Shown here: positions 1-7,782 of the stretch, one piece after another | Layout: the number at the start of each line of letters is the position of its first letter | Numbering within the stretch: the stretch's first letter is position 1 | Source: Algoriphagus oliviformis | GTDB lineage: Bacteria; Bacteroidota; Bacteroidia; Cytophagales; Cyclobacteriaceae | Direction of reading: 5' to 3' | Assembly: GCF_017254915.1 (NCBI RefSeq) | Contig: NZ_JAFKCT010000003.1 | Span: forward strand, 1 to 64,000 | DNA length: 64,000 nucleotides | Made by a program: the position numbers and the translations under genes | The notes under the pieces: generated by a model | Seen by the model: the letters and a program-made list of their open reading frames with translations, nothing else | Told to the model about the DNA's origin: nothing | Database searches by the model: none

Positions 1-2
1 TA

Positions 3-407
3 GGCAGGTATACCCACAAAGTGGCCATCTCCAACCACCGCATCCTCGGCATCGGCCGAAAGCAAATCACCTTCGGCTACAAAGACTACCGCCAGGGAGC
101 CCAAAAGCTGGAAATGAGTCTGGACAACCTGGAGTTTATCCGGAGATTCTCACTCCATATCCTGCCCCGGGGACTGGTGCGGATACGCCACTTCGGGATC
201 TTGGGCAGTTCGGCTAAGCTGATCACCATTCCGCTGATCCACCGGGAACTTGGAATCCCGATCCCGGAAAAGGAGCCCAGAATCCTTGAAGCCCACAATC
301 CCCGCTACTGCCCCTGCTGCCAAAAAGAATCCATGGTCAGCATCCAGCGCCTGCCCAAACGCGGCCCGCCAAAGGCAGTCTTTGCCCCAGTCCCAACCCC
401 ATTCTGA
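3..407 (+). CDS. IS91-family transposase, C-terminal part (5' end outside window)
   Basis: The open frame enters from the left edge and reads LGRYTHKVAISNHRI, the well-known block of the IS91 (Y2, rolling-circle) transposases. A CPCC cysteine pair and a basic proline-rich tail follow, and the frame stops at 407. Only about 135 C-terminal residues are visible, so the catalytic tyrosines cannot be checked. It lies next to the AT-rich cassette-like region and is GC-rich itself. I see no further IS91 gene downstream. It could be an intact element cut by the window edge or a remnant. Confidence 0.8.
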   Translation, partial: GRYTHKVAISNHRILGIGRKQITFGYKDYRQGAQKLEMSLDNLEFIRRFSLHILPRGLVRIRHFGILGSSAKLITIPLIHRELGIPIPEKEPRILEAHNPRYCPCCQKESMVSIQRLPKRGPPKAVFAPVPTPF

Positions 408-449
408 TTCCTGACTTTTATCGGGTTGGCGAAGCTATGTCCCGACCAC

Positions 450-485
450 AAAAAAGCCCTTCCAAAACAGGCTTGAAAGGGCTGA
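450..485 (-). terminator. Rho-independent terminator, minus strand
   Basis: A hairpin with arms AGCCCTT (455-461) and AAGGGCT (477-483) is followed on the minus strand by a run of six T. Transcripts from the cassette region (gene at 655-1194) would end here. On the plus strand there is no T tract, so it is unlikely to serve the transposase gene. Confidence 0.5.
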
Positions 486-606
486 AAAAGATCCGATATC
501 TTGACTTTATGTGGATTCTGGCAGGCATCATTTACTTTTTGACCTGAACAGCCTACTCAAACGGCTCCAAAAATCCCGACTCAATCCCCATAGGAACCTC
601 CCCGGT

Positions 607-670
607 TCCGTGCAACATCGGTTTCATTGTTCGTCCTGCGGACGCAACGAAAACCTAGTTGTTAACTGCC
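607..670 (-). other. attC-like recombination site of cassette C (short, about 64 bp)
   Basis: On the minus strand the site starts with GGCAGTTAAC (670-661), which overlaps the end of the upstream gene. It runs through an imperfect stem and ends at GATGTTGCACGG (619-608). The first ten bases are the exact reverse complement of GTTAACTGCC at 1230-1221, the sequence that opens this same cassette. That is what integron cassettes show, where the start and end of one cassette carry complementary R' and R'' boxes. No integrase is visible, so the assignment rests on this pairing and on the repeat of the pattern in the neighbouring cassettes. Confidence 0.55.
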
Positions 671-1194
671 GTTTGTTCTTTTTTGAATTCGCTTCTAATT
701 CTCATTAGTTTTAAATAATTTGAAATTGAATGTAAAGGAGATTTAGTCTCGTATCGTCCCAAATTTGTTAGGTTTATTAGGATTTTTTTTTCGTCAAATA
801 TAACAATCAGTGATTTTCCCCAGCTGAACAAACTAGTATCTCCTTTACTTCTCAACATGTATAAACCAGTGTCATTTATTTTCAACTCTGGGAAGTTTTT
901 TTTTAGGATATTAACGAATAAAACTCTGTCATTATTAGGGTCTGAAATTTCAATTACTAATAGTTTATAAATGAAATACCAAGAAGTCAGTAACAAAATA
1001 TTTAATAAAATTATTATAGTTTGAGCTATTTCATTTATGTGATTATTAGGATTCAACAATATAGCCATTGTCATAATTGTCGACCCTAAATAGATAAAAA
1101 TCTCAAAAAATATCTCAAGAATAAACTCCCAATTTGCCTTGAATACTAATCTCTCTTTTAGAATGCTTTTTTCTTTGTTTATTCTGAAACTCAT
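655..1194 (-). CDS. Unknown two-helix membrane protein (cassette C)
   Basis: A 179-residue protein that I do not recognise. Residues about 25-50 and 58-82 are hydrophobic and probably form two membrane helices. The rest is a charged, probably cytosolic domain with alternating hydrophobic residues (SLIVIFDEKKILINL). The ATG at 1194 follows the attC-like site that ends at about 1221, and the stop lies inside the next attC-like site at 607-670. This is the usual layout of a single-gene integron cassette. The gene is strongly AT-rich compared with the chromosomal genes. A minus-strand terminator lies downstream at 450-485. No function is proposed. Confidence 0.65.
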   Translation of the reverse strand: MSFRINKEKSILKERLVFKANWEFILEIFFEIFIYLGSTIMTMAILLNPNNHINEIAQTIIILLNILLLTSWYFIYKLLVIEISDPNNDRVLFVNILKKNFPELKINDTGLYMLRSKGDTSLFSWGKSLIVIFDEKKILINLTNLGRYETKSPLHSISNYLKLMRIRSEFKKEQTAVNN

Positions 1195-1220
1195 TTTTTA
1201 GATATAATTTTTTCTCAAAT

Positions 1221-1364
1221 GGCAGTTAACGTTTTTGCGCTTGGCGCAGTGGCGGATTTCGGAGCACAAAACTGTCAATAAACCACAAAAGTTGATGCGA
1301 GGCAGAATGTTCAATTAACCACTTCACCCGCCATTGCCGCCAAACGCTTGTTACCGGTTCGTGC
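1221..1364 (-). other. attC-like recombination site between cassettes B and C
   Basis: Read on the minus strand the site opens with GAACCGGTAAC (1360-1350) and closes with GTTAACTGCC (1230-1221). Between them lie long imperfect complementary arms rich in GCC/GGC (GCGTTTGGCGGC on one side, GCGCCAAGCGC on the other) and a loop of about 60 nt. The size of about 140 bp fits the larger attC sites known from Vibrio. The opening box pairs with the sequence that starts cassette B at 6959-6946, and the closing box pairs with the end of cassette C. Confidence 0.6.
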
Positions 1365-1420
1365 TTCTTTTCTGTCGTGTTGTTGTCTGTCCATATTGTT
1401 CTGTCTTGGTGCGTTGGCTT

Positions 1421-1483
1421 GGTGGCTCTTTTGCAAAACTTCGCCTACTGCGTTGGCTTGTGCGGTTTTGCAAATGTGCCACC
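1421..1483. repeat. Imperfect hairpin, downstream copy of a flanking pair
   Basis: Arms of 20 nt (1421-1440 and 1464-1483) pair almost perfectly around a 23-nt loop. A related hairpin with 20-nt arms and a 24-nt loop lies at 6821-6884. Both keep the core ACATTTGC opposite CAAAAGA, while the outer six bases differ and still pair (GGTGGC with GCCACC here). This covariation suggests that the structure is selected. The hairpin lies just after the stop of the last gene of the cassette B operon, so it may also stop transcription. Confidence 0.6.
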
Positions 1484-1494
1484 AAATGCAGTGG

Positions 1495-3159
1495 TTAAAC
1501 CTGCTTATTAAAAAGGTCTTGCATTATTATTTTTCTAGCTGTTTCTGGTTTCTTTTTAGGCACAATCTCTACATTGTCCATTGATTTGATTACGTTTTTG
1601 ATAATTGTATTGGTTATCTTTTGACCTGTAACTTCTTTTATCTTGTTGCCCATATCTGTAAGTTTCATTTCAGTTTTGTCTGTCAGTAACTCGTTGATAA
1701 TATTTTTTAGTCTTATGACTGTTTCAGTATCTGAATTTGATTTTTTAAGATGTTCAATAGGATTTTCAGACACTTCACTTTTTATATCATCTGTCGGCAA
1801 AATCTCATCTCCTTTTTTTGATTCGATATTTTCTTTGGATTCAGAATCATTATTGTCATTTATTCCAATCTTCTGCTCTTCAGGTTTTGTCACAACTTCA
1901 GTTACAATAGGTTCTGTCGATGCAGTTATATCTTCGGATGTTTGTTGGTCATTTAATGGTTGATCTTGGATTACAGGTTCCACTTTCAATTCTTGTAGAT
2001 CTGATGCTATAGTATGCTCTTCGGATTTTGGTCTATCTTCAAGCCCTTGATTCTCATCAGATACGGGTTCTTCTTTTGATGAAGTCGGCTCGTTAGATTC
2101 AGTTTGATTTTTAGAAACAATTTTTTCTGGTTCTTCTTTTTTATCCTTTACAGGTTGGTATGATTTATAAAAACGTAGGTTAAGATTATCATAGTAAGCA
2201 TCATAGAATTTCTTAAAACCAAAAAATGCACCCAATAAGATAATAGCATAATTGAAACTGGCTCCAAACTCCTTTAATGTTTTAAGGTGTTTAAAGAGAT
2301 TTGTGCTTTTGATGTCTTCAGCTTTTCGGATTTCGTCCTTTAACATCAAATAAAGTGGGGTAATAAGATACTGTAGTTGTTCGTTTGAAGTCGTTTGTGA
2401 AACGTATTTCTTCCCTTGCCCTTCTGTCTCAAGCAACTTGACAATTTCTTTAATTCTTATTTCTGGCTTTGAGCTATTGATGTCTTGCAGGAACTTATGT
2501 AATGCACTTCCTTCAAAAGAGGGGAGACCTTTTGTATTTGCAAATATTTGGCCTGCGTCATAGAAGTAGCCTAAAATCGAATTAGGAAAGTAGTCAAATC
2601 TGTCATAGGTAAGAACGTACTCCCAATAATTACCTTCCTTTATTTGATGTGGCTTGGTTCCTATTTTCCTTCTCTCAAGTCCGTTAAAAATATTGTCTAA
2701 ACCTATGTTTGAGATGTATTTATTCAAATCATCTTCAATGTCACAAATATTCCAAAGAGCCTGAATAGCTTTTTCGAGTTCATGCTTTTCTATTGTCTTC
2801 TCAACATTAGGAAGAATATTTTCAAAAACTGGCTTTTCTAATCTTATTCTTTGGTCAATTTTTGTTTCAATTGATGATTTCGCTTGTGCAGATAATGGAT
2901 AAACTTTTACAATATCCTGAATTTGGAAATTGATAACTTGACCTTCGAATACTTCACTCTTGTCAAAGTGAACTATCAAATACTCTTCTTCCCATTCGAA
3001 TGGTGTAGTTTCGGAAAACAATCTTATTAAGTCTTCCTTTGTTGATTCGTTAATTACTCCGTCAAATTCTAATAGCTGGCATTTTGGGATATATGTATAG
3101 CCAAATCTGTAGAACAGATTAAATTGATTCCTTAAGAGTATTGATAAGAAATGCTTCAT
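1495..3159 (-). CDS. Unknown membrane-anchored protein, third gene of the Hsp70-helicase operon
   Basis: A 554-residue protein without a family I recognise. The N-terminal 290 residues look like a folded mixed alpha/beta domain. One hydrophobic stretch at about 300-318 (FNYAIILLGAFFGF) is the only likely membrane helix. Residues about 345-475 are a low-complexity acidic linker rich in Glu, Ser, Pro and Thr. The last 75 residues are helical and basic and could be a winged-helix-like module, which is an inference only. The ATG lies 2 nt after the stop of the helicase gene, so the two are probably translationally coupled. The order Hsp70-like, helicase, this protein suggests that it is the sensor, effector or anchor of one complex. 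Confidence 0.75.
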   Translation of the reverse strand: MKHFLSILLRNQFNLFYRFGYTYIPKCQLLEFDGVINESTKEDLIRLFSETTPFEWEEEYLIVHFDKSEVFEGQVINFQIQDIVKVYPLSAQAKSSIETKIDQRIRLEKPVFENILPNVEKTIEKHELEKAIQALWNICDIEDDLNKYISNIGLDNIFNGLERRKIGTKPHQIKEGNYWEYVLTYDRFDYFPNSILGYFYDAGQIFANTKGLPSFEGSALHKFLQDINSSKPEIRIKEIVKLLETEGQGKKYVSQTTSNEQLQYLITPLYLMLKDEIRKAEDIKSTNLFKHLKTLKEFGASFNYAIILLGAFFGFKKFYDAYYDNLNLRFYKSYQPVKDKKEEPEKIVSKNQTESNEPTSSKEEPVSDENQGLEDRPKSEEHTIASDLQELKVEPVIQDQPLNDQQTSEDITASTEPIVTEVVTKPEEQKIGINDNNDSESKENIESKKGDEILPTDDIKSEVSENPIEHLKKSNSDTETVIRLKNIINELLTDKTEMKLTDMGNKIKEVTGQKITNTIIKNVIKSMDNVEIVPKKKPETARKIIMQDLFNKQV

Positions 3160-3161
3160 TG

Positions 3162-4334
3162 TTAAAAGTCAAAGTTGTTATTGGAACGTGTTGATGTTCT
3201 CTGATTCAAAATATCTGAAATGGAAATTTCTGTGCATTCCCCTTTAAACTTGTCGACCAAATCATGAGTATAACCAAAATAAGTCAGGTAAAGATTTTTT
3301 CGGCTTCTCGTCATAGCTACCATGAAAAGAGTGCTTGCATTACTCGGATGTAAATAAAAACTGTTATTGAGATATGGTAGGAATACATTATCAAAATCTA
3401 ATCCTTTTGCGCTGTGGTAAGTCATTAGAATTGCTTCCTTATTTCTTTCGGCATCACTTAATGAACCATAGCCACTTCCGATAAATTGAATTTTGATGCC
3501 ATTATTTCTAAAATGTCTATTTAAGTCACCGTAATCAGGCTTATTCCAACTATTCTTCTTTTCACTCCATTGTGGTTTGTTGTTCGCACTTAGAACTTGA
3601 TTTGCGAACTTTGTAATCATGTTCAAAGTAGGAAGTAGAATTACCGATGTATCACCAACATTTGCGCCCTTCTGTGCTTCTTGGTAAATGTATTTTACTT
3701 CTTCTGTTTCACTTGATGCTTCGCATAATCGGATATTCACGTCCTGTTTAGTCAGGTCACGCTTTGCTCCCCAAATGTTCATTGAAGGAAGTAATTTTTG
3801 AACTGCTGCAATTATACTTCTCGTCAAACGATGTATCATATTCAACGAAAATGCCCTTGCATTAATAATGTCACCAACCTGACTTGGATTAACTACTGGT
3901 TCATTCCATCTTGGGTCAGTATCGTAAATTGATTGATTGGAGTCACCTGCAACAATAACTTTTCTTGATCTATTGTTCATTGCGTATAGAACACGACTTG
4001 GTAAGTCTTGAACTTCATCACAAAATATATAATCAAAGTTTTGTGAGTTTTTGTCGCAAAACTCTATGTAAGTGATCACTGGAATTGAACTTGGTATGTT
4101 AAGTTCCTTCATCCCCGTCTTGAACATGTCAATTAAGGAGTGAGTATAGACAACCACTGCAATTTTTGCATTTGGTTCTTTTTGTAAAACATTCTTTAGG
4201 GAATGGATTAGGAGAACTGATTTGCCACTACCTGCAAATCCTTTTACCCAAATATTGCCCGACTTTTTAGACTCAACATTTATAAATTCCCTTTGGTCAG
4301 GGTCTAGTTGGTCTTCTCTTATCATCCATGCCAT
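3162..4334 (-). CDS. Compact UvrD/Rep-like superfamily 1 helicase
   Basis: A 390-residue SF1 NTPase. Walker A is GFAGSGKS at 32-39, Walker B and motif II are DEVQD at 106-110, motif III is AGDSNQSIY at 129-137, motif V is YHSAKGLDFDNV at about 310, and motif VI is VAMTRSRKNLYL at about 341. The set is complete. At 390 residues it is roughly half the size of UvrD or Rep (about 650-720), so the 1B and 2B subdomains must be reduced or missing and no nuclease domain is present. It lies 12 nt after the Hsp70-like gene and 2 nt before the next gene. Whether it unwinds DNA or only acts as an ATP-driven switch cannot be read from the sequence. Confidence 0.85.
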   Translation of the reverse strand: MAWMIREDQLDPDQREFINVESKKSGNIWVKGFAGSGKSVLLIHSLKNVLQKEPNAKIAVVVYTHSLIDMFKTGMKELNIPSSIPVITYIEFCDKNSQNFDYIFCDEVQDLPSRVLYAMNNRSRKVIVAGDSNQSIYDTDPRWNEPVVNPSQVGDIINARAFSLNMIHRLTRSIIAAVQKLLPSMNIWGAKRDLTKQDVNIRLCEASSETEEVKYIYQEAQKGANVGDTSVILLPTLNMITKFANQVLSANNKPQWSEKKNSWNKPDYGDLNRHFRNNGIKIQFIGSGYGSLSDAERNKEAILMTYHSAKGLDFDNVFLPYLNNSFYLHPSNASTLFMVAMTRSRKNLYLTYFGYTHDLVDKFKGECTEISISDILNQRTSTRSNNNFDF

Positions 4335-4346
4335 AGTTTTCTGATT

Positions 4347-6773
4347 TTATTTTTTGATAATTCCTTCTTCTCTTGAAGTTATTGTTAGGTTCTCTGAATT
4401 ATATAATTTTTCCCTGTTGAATTTTGGTTTCGAATCTCTCACTTGTTGAGCAAAATCTCTCATGCCCAATTCATCTGCGGCAGAGGAAAGCCAACCGTAA
4501 TCGCTTTCACTCATACGGTTGGATTCAAATTTTCTTTTCCAGTTTTCAAAAGCTTTTTGAATCATCTCTTTTCCTTTTGGGTCTTGCTCACTTTTAAGAA
4601 GTTTTCCCAGTTCATATAGACTGTGAGGTTTATCTGGTTCTAATCTTAGAGACTCTTCTAAGATTTCTTTGAATTTCGCTTTATCCTTACTTTTTAGTTT
4701 GTATGCGTAATTGAATGCTGTTGTAGCATCCTTATCCTTTTGATACGCTAATTCGTAATATTCAAGAGCTTTTTCGTCATAACCTGCACTAGAAAAAAGA
4801 ACTCCTATTTGATTATAGTTGTGAATGCTAGGGTATATTTCATTTAAAAGCTCTAGAGTTTCGGCTGCTCTTAAATCATTGCCAACCTTTTCATATGCTT
4901 TGTAAAGTGCTTCAAGTCCGGCTTTTGTGGGTTTTCCACCATTTTGCTCAGCTTCAATGTTTGCTTGCCTTTCTGCTTTGAGGACTATTCTTTGTTCGGT
5001 TGTCAGTTCTTTATTTGCAAACGGATTTATAGGCTCCACCATAACAGATTGCCCAACTGAAGTAGCCCTGGCTAGCAACAACTTGTCTGTTGTAATTTCT
5101 AATTCAAGCTTTACAGGTGTATTTCGCTTGAATCCACTTGAACTGCTGCTAACTATTTTAATGTTGTAAAGTAGCTTATTAACGTTTCCAAGGCAGATTG
5201 GAAGTTCAATGGCTTGTTGTCCATCTTGGCTTGTGACTAAGTCATCAATAACAATAAGGTCACAAGGGATATGCGTTCCTGCTTTGAGAATTACTTTTGG
5301 AGTTTCGTCTTTAGTGATTACAAGGAATGGTTCACTTGTAATTGGCTGTATGATATTTTTATTAAAGCCGTTGTAGATTAAAGAATGTATTGAAGCTCCC
5401 GTAGAAACGTGTGTTTGTAAATCTCTCGGTATCAAAAGTTCAGATTCTTTGAAATGTTCCTTTAATGCTGCTTGAACGTATGGGTTTTTAGAACTTCCAC
5501 CAATGAAAAGAACATAATCGATTTCGTCTTTTGACAAAGATGCTTTCTTTAATGCTGTTTGAATAGGACTGAAAATTGTTGCAAATTCATCTGTCACATT
5601 CTTTGTTCTGTATGGAACTAAGGAGGTCGATTTTAAGAATGCTTTCATAGCTTCGTTAAATTCAGCATATGACAGCTTTGGTTCTGAAAGGGTTAATAAT
5701 CCTTTCCTAGTATCAATTTCTACTCTGTTGCCAACCGAAACGTAATCCTTGCTTATAGATTCACTAGGCAGAATACGGTTACTCATTTTCAATGAAATGT
5801 TTTCACAAATCATTATTTTCAGTTGCTCTGCTGGTTTGAGCAATTGAGTTATTATTCGATTCTTTTCGGGAGTTCTAAAATCTTCATGAGTTTTTCCGCT
5901 TTCTTTAAGTAATTGTGGAAACAAAAAATCAATTGCAATGAGTCTGTCAATGTCATCTCCACCAAGTTTTTCAAATTTTGAAATAGAAAGATTTTTTGAA
6001 TAGATGCCATTTAAGTCTTTGCCTAGCTCAAGGATAGAAACATCACAAGTTCCTGCTCCAAAATCAAATACTAAAACTTTGGGATTATCTCCTTCTGGTA
6101 ATGTCAATGGATTGTTTTCACTTGATGAAACTTGAACATAGCTTAAAAAAGCTGCATTTGGCTCGTCAATGAGGGATTGTTTGTTGATTGAGATTCCGTT
6201 TTGCTCTAGGGCATAAATCAGTTCTTTCCGTTGATTTGCTTCAAATGAAGCGGGTATACTTACCGCAAACTGCATGTTTGTCGGCAAATTGTTCGTCCTG
6301 ATATATCTGTCTATTTGTGCTTTGAGATATTGAAAGAAGACTTTCGCTGCGTCTTTTGGGTTAAGAATTGGAGAGCTACTATTTCTATCAAGTTCGCTAT
6401 TGTAATACTTGGAGCCTAGGTCTTCTCCGAGTTCCATTTTGAAGGAATACCAAACATTTACTCCTTTCTTTAGCTGATATTTTAAGTCTGCCGCACCTTT
6501 TCCAACCAATAGCTGATTGTTATGCCAAGCAATTACTGTTGGAATTTTTTCTGATGACATTATTGCTCCATCATCCAGTTTTTGATTTAGCCAAATTGGT
6601 TTAGTGGTAATCTCCTTCGTCTCTTTGTCTATTGTTGCAATTGAAACAACCGTTGTTGACGTTCCAAAGTCAATTCCAATAAAGGATGTATTAAAAATGT
6701 CTGTTGCAGGCCTAGCAACTTGAGTATTTCTTAGTGCTGGGAATAAGCTTTTTATGTTTATATCAGTCGCCAT
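4347..6773 (-). CDS. Hsp70/DnaK-like ATPase with TPR-like C-terminus
   Basis: An 808-residue protein. The N-terminal half is an actin-fold Hsp70 nucleotide-binding domain: phosphate-1 motif FIGIDFGTSTT at 31-41, the connect motif EPNAAFLSY, phosphate-2 motif VFDFGAGTCDVS near 237, and adenosine motif FIGGSSKNPYV near 424. A short beta-rich segment (about 450-600) stands in for the usual substrate-binding domain. Residues about 615-745 form helical TPR-like repeats instead of the DnaK lid. It is first in a three-gene operon inside one attC-bounded unit and is AT-rich. The housekeeping DnaK differs in length and C-terminus. A specialised, mobile, possibly defence-related Hsp70 is an inference from context. 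Confidence 0.85.
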   Translation of the reverse strand: MATDINIKSLFPALRNTQVARPATDIFNTSFIGIDFGTSTTVVSIATIDKETKEITTKPIWLNQKLDDGAIMSSEKIPTVIAWHNNQLLVGKGAADLKYQLKKGVNVWYSFKMELGEDLGSKYYNSELDRNSSSPILNPKDAAKVFFQYLKAQIDRYIRTNNLPTNMQFAVSIPASFEANQRKELIYALEQNGISINKQSLIDEPNAAFLSYVQVSSSENNPLTLPEGDNPKVLVFDFGAGTCDVSILELGKDLNGIYSKNLSISKFEKLGGDDIDRLIAIDFLFPQLLKESGKTHEDFRTPEKNRIITQLLKPAEQLKIMICENISLKMSNRILPSESISKDYVSVGNRVEIDTRKGLLTLSEPKLSYAEFNEAMKAFLKSTSLVPYRTKNVTDEFATIFSPIQTALKKASLSKDEIDYVLFIGGSSKNPYVQAALKEHFKESELLIPRDLQTHVSTGASIHSLIYNGFNKNIIQPITSEPFLVITKDETPKVILKAGTHIPCDLIVIDDLVTSQDGQQAIELPICLGNVNKLLYNIKIVSSSSSGFKRNTPVKLELEITTDKLLLARATSVGQSVMVEPINPFANKELTTEQRIVLKAERQANIEAEQNGGKPTKAGLEALYKAYEKVGNDLRAAETLELLNEIYPSIHNYNQIGVLFSSAGYDEKALEYYELAYQKDKDATTAFNYAYKLKSKDKAKFKEILEESLRLEPDKPHSLYELGKLLKSEQDPKGKEMIQKAFENWKRKFESNRMSESDYGWLSSAADELGMRDFAQQVRDSKPKFNREKLYNSENLTITSREEGIIKK

Positions 6774-6820
6774 GAAATTCTAAATTTTATCTGTCATTGT
6801 ATTGTTTGGTGTGCGGTTGG

Positions 6821-6884
6821 GCAAAAGCAAATGTGCTGCATCTGTGTCGGCTTGTAGGATGGGTTGCAGCTCTTTTGATTTTGC
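6821..6884. repeat. Imperfect hairpin, upstream copy of a flanking pair
   Basis: Arms of 20 nt (6821-6840 and 6865-6884) with a 24-nt loop lie in the leader of the Hsp70-like gene. The core matches the hairpin at 1421-1483, but the outer bases are TGCAGC with GCTGCA instead of GGTGGC with GCCACC. The two half-elements are in the opposite order in this copy. It may act as an RNA structure in the leader, or be part of a mobile repeat family. Confidence 0.55.
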
Positions 6885-6945
6885 TGAAGCGTTGGCTTGT
6901 CTATTCATTTATTGTGTGGTTTTATGGTTGCACTGTCTTCTTTTA

Positions 6946-7084
6946 GCATGACCGGTAACGGTTTGGCTATGAGCAGGCGGGCTTTAGAAGCTACTTTCCT
7001 GTCAACCAAGACCAAAGTTTGTTTAAAGTATTATCGTTTCGTTTAGTACTATCCGCCCGCTTGCTTATAGCTGTTGTTGTGCTT
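6946..7084 (-). other. attC-like recombination site between cassettes A and B
   Basis: On the minus strand it opens with AAGCACAAC (7084-7076) and closes with GTTACCGGTCATGC (6959-6946). The inner arms GCTATAAGCAAGCGGGC and GCCCGCCTGCTCATAGC pair at 15 of 17 positions. The opening box is complementary to the start of cassette A at 7542-7534. The closing box is complementary to the end of cassette B at 1364-1350. The stop codon of the cassette A gene lies inside the site, as is common in integron cassettes. Confidence 0.6.
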
Positions 7085-7515
7085 TCGTGCTTTTTTATTT
7101 TTTTGATTCTCATGTGTTCTTCTGGTCCAAATCTGTCGAACACATAATGGACTATTTGAACCGACTCAAAATTCCAAGCATAGTTTTTAAATCCTTCGTT
7201 TCCGTCCGATTCTGAAGTTGGTTTTCCAAATTCCTTTTTGAAGTGGGATTGAAAGTCGTTAAATGATTTTTCTTGGTCGCTGTAGTCTGTTCGAAAAAAT
7301 TCCAACTCGTTTAAAATTCCATTTTGTCTGGGTTCAAAGTGAAATCCGAGTATACAGCTCAGTCCATTCAAGGATTTGCAAGGAATAGTGTAATAACCTG
7401 TCGTTACATGCTTAAAGTCATGTCCATTCAATTTCTCGGTCAAAGTCTTTTCGTCAATGTCCCAAGGAATGAAAATGTCGGGTTCGTCAATTTTATATCC
7501 TTCTTGAATGTTCAT
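6991..7515 (-). CDS. Unknown protein (cassette A)
   Basis: A protein of about 174 residues, not recognised. The frame is open up to an ATG at 7554, but that start would lie upstream of the cassette boundary at 7542. The ATG at 7515 (MNIQEGYKIDEP) lies inside the cassette and is preferred. The core has a compact alpha/beta look with a conserved-looking block (HYVFDRFGPEEHMRIKK), and the C-terminal 40 residues are basic and probably disordered. The gene ends inside the attC-like site at 6946-7084. No operon partner is visible. No function is proposed. Confidence 0.6.
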   Translation of the reverse strand: MNIQEGYKIDEPDIFIPWDIDEKTLTEKLNGHDFKHVTTGYYTIPCKSLNGLSCILGFHFEPRQNGILNELEFFRTDYSDQEKSFNDFQSHFKKEFGKPTSESDGNEGFKNYAWNFESVQIVHYVFDRFGPEEHMRIKKIKKHESTTTAISKRADSTKRNDNTLNKLWSWLTGK

Positions 7516-7533
7516 TTTGATTTTTTCTGCATG

Positions 7534-7572
7534 AAGCACAACATCCGTATACACGCAACTAGTTGCGTGTAT
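7534..7572. other. Cassette array boundary with perfect 24-bp palindrome
   Basis: The palindrome at 7549-7572 has arms ATACACGCAAC and GTTGCGTGTAT around the centre TA. Next to it on the minus strand is GATGTTGTGCTT (7545-7534), the box that opens cassette A and pairs with the end of that cassette at 7084-7076. It looks like the last attC-like site of the array or a shortened one. On the plus strand five T follow the palindrome, so it could also act as a terminator there. Confidence 0.5.
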
Positions 7573-7782
7573 TTTTCATATCCCTCCCTTGCCGTGCTGA
7601 ACCTACTAAAAACATTGGAATAAAAAAACGGCCTTCATTGCCTTTTTCCGCACATTATCCGACAACAATCGACTACTGTCGAATACAAGCGACTAGCTAC
7701 CGACTGCTTCCCCGCCCCGCCCTGAACTTTGGCCTATCAACAAGCCTCTGGCGAAATCTTTCACATTCAAACTTCCAACACC

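Noticed and set aside
7534..7554. ATG at 7554 as start of the cassette A gene
   Set aside because: It lies in the boundary palindrome outside the cassette; the ATG at 7515 lies inside the unit.
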